In this document: one piece after another, positions 61,105 to 64,000 of the stretch
How the letters are laid out: every line of letters starts with the position of its first letter
Position numbering within the stretch: the stretch's first letter is position 1
Origin: a beta proteobacterium AAP99
GTDB lineage: Bacteria > Pseudomonadota > Gammaproteobacteria > Burkholderiales > Burkholderiaceae_C
Direction of reading: 5' to 3'
DNA length: 64,000 nt
NCBI GenBank assembly: GCA_001295775.1
Contig: LJIA01000007.1
Location: forward strand, 130,001 to 194,000
The notes under the pieces: model-generated
Databases searched by the model: none
Seen by the model: only the letters and a program-made list of their open reading frames with translations
What the model was told of the DNA's origin: nothing
Position numbers and translations under genes: made by a program

Positions 61105-62409
61105 CTACCAGCCCACACCGGCTCGCTGGATCGCTGGTGCAGCGTCCTGTTCACCCCAGCTGAAGCCGTCGATCACCTCCAGCTCGACGCGCTTGAGCAC
61201 AAACTGGCTCATGCGTGTGCGCGCCCAGTCGGCCAGAAGCCCCAGGCTGAAGAGCGTGATCGCGCCGCACAGAGCCGCTTCGCGCAGCAGCTCTGCGCGG
61301 CTTGCGCGCAGGTGCACCGGATGCGTGCCGACCACCATGGTGCCCAACAGTGCTTGCAGACTCAGCGTTTCAAGCAGGGGCGCCACGATGCCGCGATAGA
61401 GCCACCACCCAAGCGGCCACAAGGCCAGGAAGGTTGCTGTGGACCACAGCGCAAACCAGAGCGGTTTGCCCAGCGCGAAGTCCATCTGCGCACTGAAGCT
61501 GCGCAAACCGCCAGTGGGGGACAGATCCGGCGCAAGCGCTGCTGCAACCTGCCAGCCGATCAGCGCGGCGATGAGCAGGGCGGGCAGGGCCATGGCCCAG
61601 ACCTGGTAGTACTCACGCGTGCCCGGCTCGACAGAGAAGCCGGTGCGGCCCAGCGCCAACCCGCTCCAGCGGAAGTGGTGCATGGAGGCGTGGCCGATCG
61701 GCAGCGTGCCGAGCCAGATCGCCAGTGCGATCGCGGTGGGAATCCACATGGGCTTCCAGCTTGGCACCGCACCCAGCCAGAGCACCTGTGTCCAGCTCAG
61801 CAGAATGACCCCGGCCAGCACGCTGCCGTGGGCGCGTAGTGCGGCTGCAAATGCGCCGGTGTGATGAAAGTGCTGCACGCCCAGACGTGTCGCCGCGGCG
61901 TTGCTGTGCAGTGTCTGCAGCATCAGCCAGACCGCACCGACACCGCCCGCGCCGATCAGCAAGAGGCCCAGGCTGAAGGCTGCGCCTCCGGTTCCGAAGG
62001 CAGCGAGGCCGACACCCAGCTGGCTTGCGAGCACCAGCAGCAGGGCCAGCGCGCGACCCTTCATGCGTGCAGGCAGCGGCAGGGCATGTGCCAGCGTCTG
62101 GCCTTCAAATTGAAATGCCGCGGCAAGCCGGCTGCGACGTTCGGCGTTGGCCATCGCGGCGGTTGCGCTCAATGTGAGCAGGCTGGCGGCGCGCAGAATC
62201 GGTGCTGAAGGCGCCAGGCCGACCGGCTGCACCACGGGCTTCGCGGCTCCTTCGGTGAAGGGCCGCGCGAATTGGTTGCCTGTCAGGATCGGCTGCGTAT
62301 CTGCAAAGTGCCGTTCGCTGGCGGTTTCTGCAGCGCGGCGCTTGCGCTCGGCATCCTGGGCATCAAGCTGGTCGCTGATGCGTTTTGCGTCAATCAGAAA
62401 CTGGCGCAT
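61105..62409 (-). CDS. Multi-pass membrane protein, unknown function
   Basis: 434 residues. A charged N-terminal segment (to about 45) is followed by about eight hydrophobic segments from residue 115 on. Between them are soluble stretches such as RWSGLALGRTGFSVEPGTREYY and GTHPVHLRASRAELLREA, which have a faint resemblance to DUF898 (YjgN) proteins; this is weak. It starts ten bases after the hslR stop (minus strand) and is probably co-transcribed with it. Function is not known. Confidence 0.72.
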   Translation of the reverse strand: MRQFLIDAKRISDQLDAQDAERKRRAAETASERHFADTQPILTGNQFARPFTEGAAKPVVQPVGLAPSAPILRAASLLTLSATAAMANAERRSRLAAAFQFEGQTLAHALPLPARMKGRALALLLVLASQLGVGLAAFGTGGAAFSLGLLLIGAGGVGAVWLMLQTLHSNAAATRLGVQHFHHTGAFAAALRAHGSVLAGVILLSWTQVLWLGAVPSWKPMWIPTAIALAIWLGTLPIGHASMHHFRWSGLALGRTGFSVEPGTREYYQVWAMALPALLIAALIGWQVAAALAPDLSPTGGLRSFSAQMDFALGKPLWFALWSTATFLALWPLGWWLYRGIVAPLLETLSLQALLGTMVVGTHPVHLRASRAELLREAALCGAITLFSLGLLADWARTRMSQFVLKRVELEVIDGFSWGEQDAAPAIQRAGVGW

Positions 62410-62418
62410 GGTTCCCTT

Positions 62419-62814
62419 TCACTCTCCTCGCCAGCGTTGTAACAGGCGCCGATCCTTCTTGGTCGGACGACCCTGCAGTTCGAACGAAGGCTCCGGTGCG
62501 AGCCGGCGCTGCTCGATCTGCGTCATGCGCCTGGCCGCGCCCTCGGGTGTTTCGCGATAGAGCAGGCGCGCCTCACTGGCCGGACGACGTTGATCGTTCA
62601 CTCCGAGCACATCGACCTCCCAGGTCAGTTCGCCCACGACGATGTGCATGCGCTCACCGCCGCGGATGTCCCGGCTGGGCTTGGCCACCGCATCATTCAC
62701 CTTCACGCGGCCGCGCTCGATGGCCTCCTGCGCCAGCGCGCGAGTCTTGAAAAAGCGCGCGGCCCAGAGCCACTTGTCCAGACGAACGGCGGCAATCACT
62801 TCGTCGCGGCTCAT
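62419..62814 (-). CDS. hslR: S4-domain RNA-binding heat-shock protein Hsp15
   Basis: 131 residues. The S4 domain covers about residues 9-60: VRLDKWLWAARFFKTRALAQEAIERGRVKVND, then PSRDIRGGERMHI. The C-terminus is basic (GRPTKKDRRLLQRW). Hsp15 binds 50S subunits carrying a stalled nascent chain and helps free them. Its start overlaps the stop of the endonuclease/phosphatase-family gene by 4 bp. Confidence 0.93.
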   Translation of the reverse strand: MSRDEVIAAVRLDKWLWAARFFKTRALAQEAIERGRVKVNDAVAKPSRDIRGGERMHIVVGELTWEVDVLGVNDQRRPASEARLLYRETPEGAARRMTQIEQRRLAPEPSFELQGRPTKKDRRLLQRWRGE

Positions 62815-63869
62815 GCGTTGGGTGCGGTTGTTGGACTCACAAGCGGCGGGGCGGCGGCCGGTGACGCGCCATGGAAGTGCAGCGTGGCCATCACCTGACC
62901 GTGGTCGCTGTAGATGCGCGCCTCGCGCTCGCCGCGGCGACGCAGGCCCAGATGATCATTGAAGTAGTCCACCCGGTGCACCCAGCCCACGGCATTCTTC
63001 GAGAAAGGAGCGAACTCCTCGCTGACCAGAATGTGATCGATCGTCTCGGGCACCTGCTCGTGTGTGTGCGTGAAGCTCGTGTCGCGGCGCTGCACGCCGG
63101 CAAAGGGCAACTGGCGCATCTTCTGCAGATCGAAGGCATCGAAGAGCATGCAATCCCGCTGAGCCTCATCGCCGCGCATGAAGCGCGTGGCGGCCACCAG
63201 CACCGTGGTTGGCGAGGTCACGAGGTCGTTGAAGTCGCCCAGCACCACCAGCGGCTCGCGCGTGCGCCACAGGCGCTGCACGATGATCTGCCGCAGGGCC
63301 AATGCCTCGCTGGCGCGGATGGCCAGGCTGCGCGCCATGCCGCGCGCGTGGTGTGCGGGGTCGCTCTCGCGTTCTTCTTCGAGCAGCGCGGGGCGCTTGC
63401 TCTTCAGATGCACGGTGATGACGCGGACTGGACCGGCGGGGCCGGCGATCAGCGCCTCAAGCACCGGGCGCGAAAAGCGCTCCGGCGCTGCAAGCCCGGG
63501 CGGCGCGATACGGTCTTCCGGCGCGATCTGCTCGTGCAGCGTGAATTCGATCACCGGCAAGCGCGAGAGCATGGCCAGGCGTGGCTTGAGCGGTGCCTCG
63601 GGCGAGGCGCCGGAGTGATCCTCCGGAATGCCGGGCGCGATGATCTGTGCGTCCTTCATCCAGCGGCTCGCAGCCACGGCCTCGCGCAGTGCCTTCAGGT
63701 GAAACACCTCCTGCAGGGCCACGACATGCGCGCCGAGCCGATCGAGCTGGCTTGCGATCCAGTCGCGCCGCTGGGCGTATTCGTCATCGCTGTAGGGCTG
63801 TGCGTTGTCGTAGAAGGCGGCGTGCGGCAGCGCAAGATTCAGGGTGTTGAAGGTGCCGATGACGAACAT
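62811..63869 (-). CDS. Endonuclease/exonuclease/phosphatase-family protein
   Basis: 352 residues from the ATG at 63867-63869; an in-frame ATG at 63899 is less likely. EEP-fold motifs in order: GTFNTLNLALP, VVALQEVF with the metal-binding Glu, TVHLKSKRP, VVLGDFNDLVTSP with the catalytic Asp and Asn, TIDHILVSEEF and YSDHGQVMATL with the C-terminal D-H pair. Substrates range from DNA to phospholipids; no signal peptide, so probably cytosolic. It overlaps hslR by 4 bp. Confidence 0.9.
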   Translation of the reverse strand: MFVIGTFNTLNLALPHAAFYDNAQPYSDDEYAQRRDWIASQLDRLGAHVVALQEVFHLKALREAVAASRWMKDAQIIAPGIPEDHSGASPEAPLKPRLAMLSRLPVIEFTLHEQIAPEDRIAPPGLAAPERFSRPVLEALIAGPAGPVRVITVHLKSKRPALLEEERESDPAHHARGMARSLAIRASEALALRQIIVQRLWRTREPLVVLGDFNDLVTSPTTVLVAATRFMRGDEAQRDCMLFDAFDLQKMRQLPFAGVQRRDTSFTHTHEQVPETIDHILVSEEFAPFSKNAVGWVHRVDYFNDHLGLRRRGEREARIYSDHGQVMATLHFHGASPAAAPPLVSPTTAPNA

Positions 63870-63950
63870 TGACCAATTGTGCGTCAGGGCAGCAGCCACG
63901 TCGATTCCACACGAGCACTTCGTAGCCCCGATCTGACAAGGCAGATTGGC

Positions 63951-64000
63951 TCTGGATGCGGGTCTTCAGGCCAAAACGGCTGGAAACCCGCTCCAGACAA
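63951..64000 (-). repeat. Dispersed hairpin repeat, copy 6 (cut by window end)
   Basis: Read on the minus strand from the window edge: TTGTCTGGAGCGGGTTTCCAG, apical CCGTTTTGGC, then CTGAAGACCCGCATCCAGA. The outer stem is GCGGGT/ACCCGC, different bases but the same pairing as in copies 2 and 5. It lies upstream of the endonuclease/phosphatase-family gene, about 80 bp before its start. The rest of 63870-63950 has no gene. Confidence 0.85.

Overview
The window reads as chromosomal DNA of a high-GC betaproteobacterium, most likely of the Burkholderiales. The grounds are the style of the 23S and 5S rRNA sequences, the DUF1631, DUF6502 and DUF5666 genes, and the many secreted proteins and lipoproteins. 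This placement is inference from the sequence alone; the species cannot be named. Nearly all of the window is densely coded on both strands, and no CRISPR array, prophage, integrase or complete insertion sequence was seen.

Layout: 1-702 is the end of an rRNA operon (23S 3' end, 5S, terminator). 780-6333 carries a lipoprotein and a peptide-type ABC importer (two permeases, two ATPases, an embedded small lipoprotein, no binding protein). 6411-13035 is a signalling block: a hybrid histidine kinase diverging from a phosphatase / ATPase-kinase / DUF1987 trio that matches SiaA-SiaB-SiaC, but without a SiaD-type diguanylate cyclase. 13189-18904 holds a CREST (ceramidase-like) membrane protein, a DUF1631 protein and a TldD/TldE-type protease pair. 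A higBA-type toxin-antitoxin operon, argC and two phosphoesterases follow.

22626-28264 is a second sensory block: three tandem paralogous periplasmic binding proteins followed by a membrane hybrid kinase, with no transporter genes. Next come a secreted lipase with its foldase, an L-lactate dehydrogenase, an M20 amidohydrolase, argE, and a beta-alanine/malonic-semialdehyde catabolic pair (mmsA-like and omega-aminotransferase) split by a parDE-type toxin-antitoxin module. 40458-43475 is an iron-uptake pair (PKHD hydroxylase and TonB receptor) behind Fur-box-like sites. 45299-47329 encodes a hybrid kinase whose phospho-acceptor histidine is replaced by lysine.

47481-51953 is a divergent DUF5666 / DUF6502-DUF5666 locus with two matching dyads between the arms. 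Then come a molybdopterin oxidoreductase with a lipoprotein aminopeptidase, a FadD-type acyl-CoA ligase, two envelope proteins, a decayed livF remnant, and a minus-strand run with a GNAT acetyltransferase, pyrF, a membrane protein, hslR and an endonuclease/phosphatase-family protein.

The most unusual features are: (1) a dispersed intergenic hairpin repeat of about 60 bp, with five recognisable copies and one degenerate copy, whose stems show compensatory changes; (2) the SiaABC-like switch lacking its usual output enzyme; (3) the binding-protein triplet attached to a kinase; (4) the lysine-for-histidine pseudo-kinase, which shares a degenerate receiver module with the kinase of the Sia-like block.
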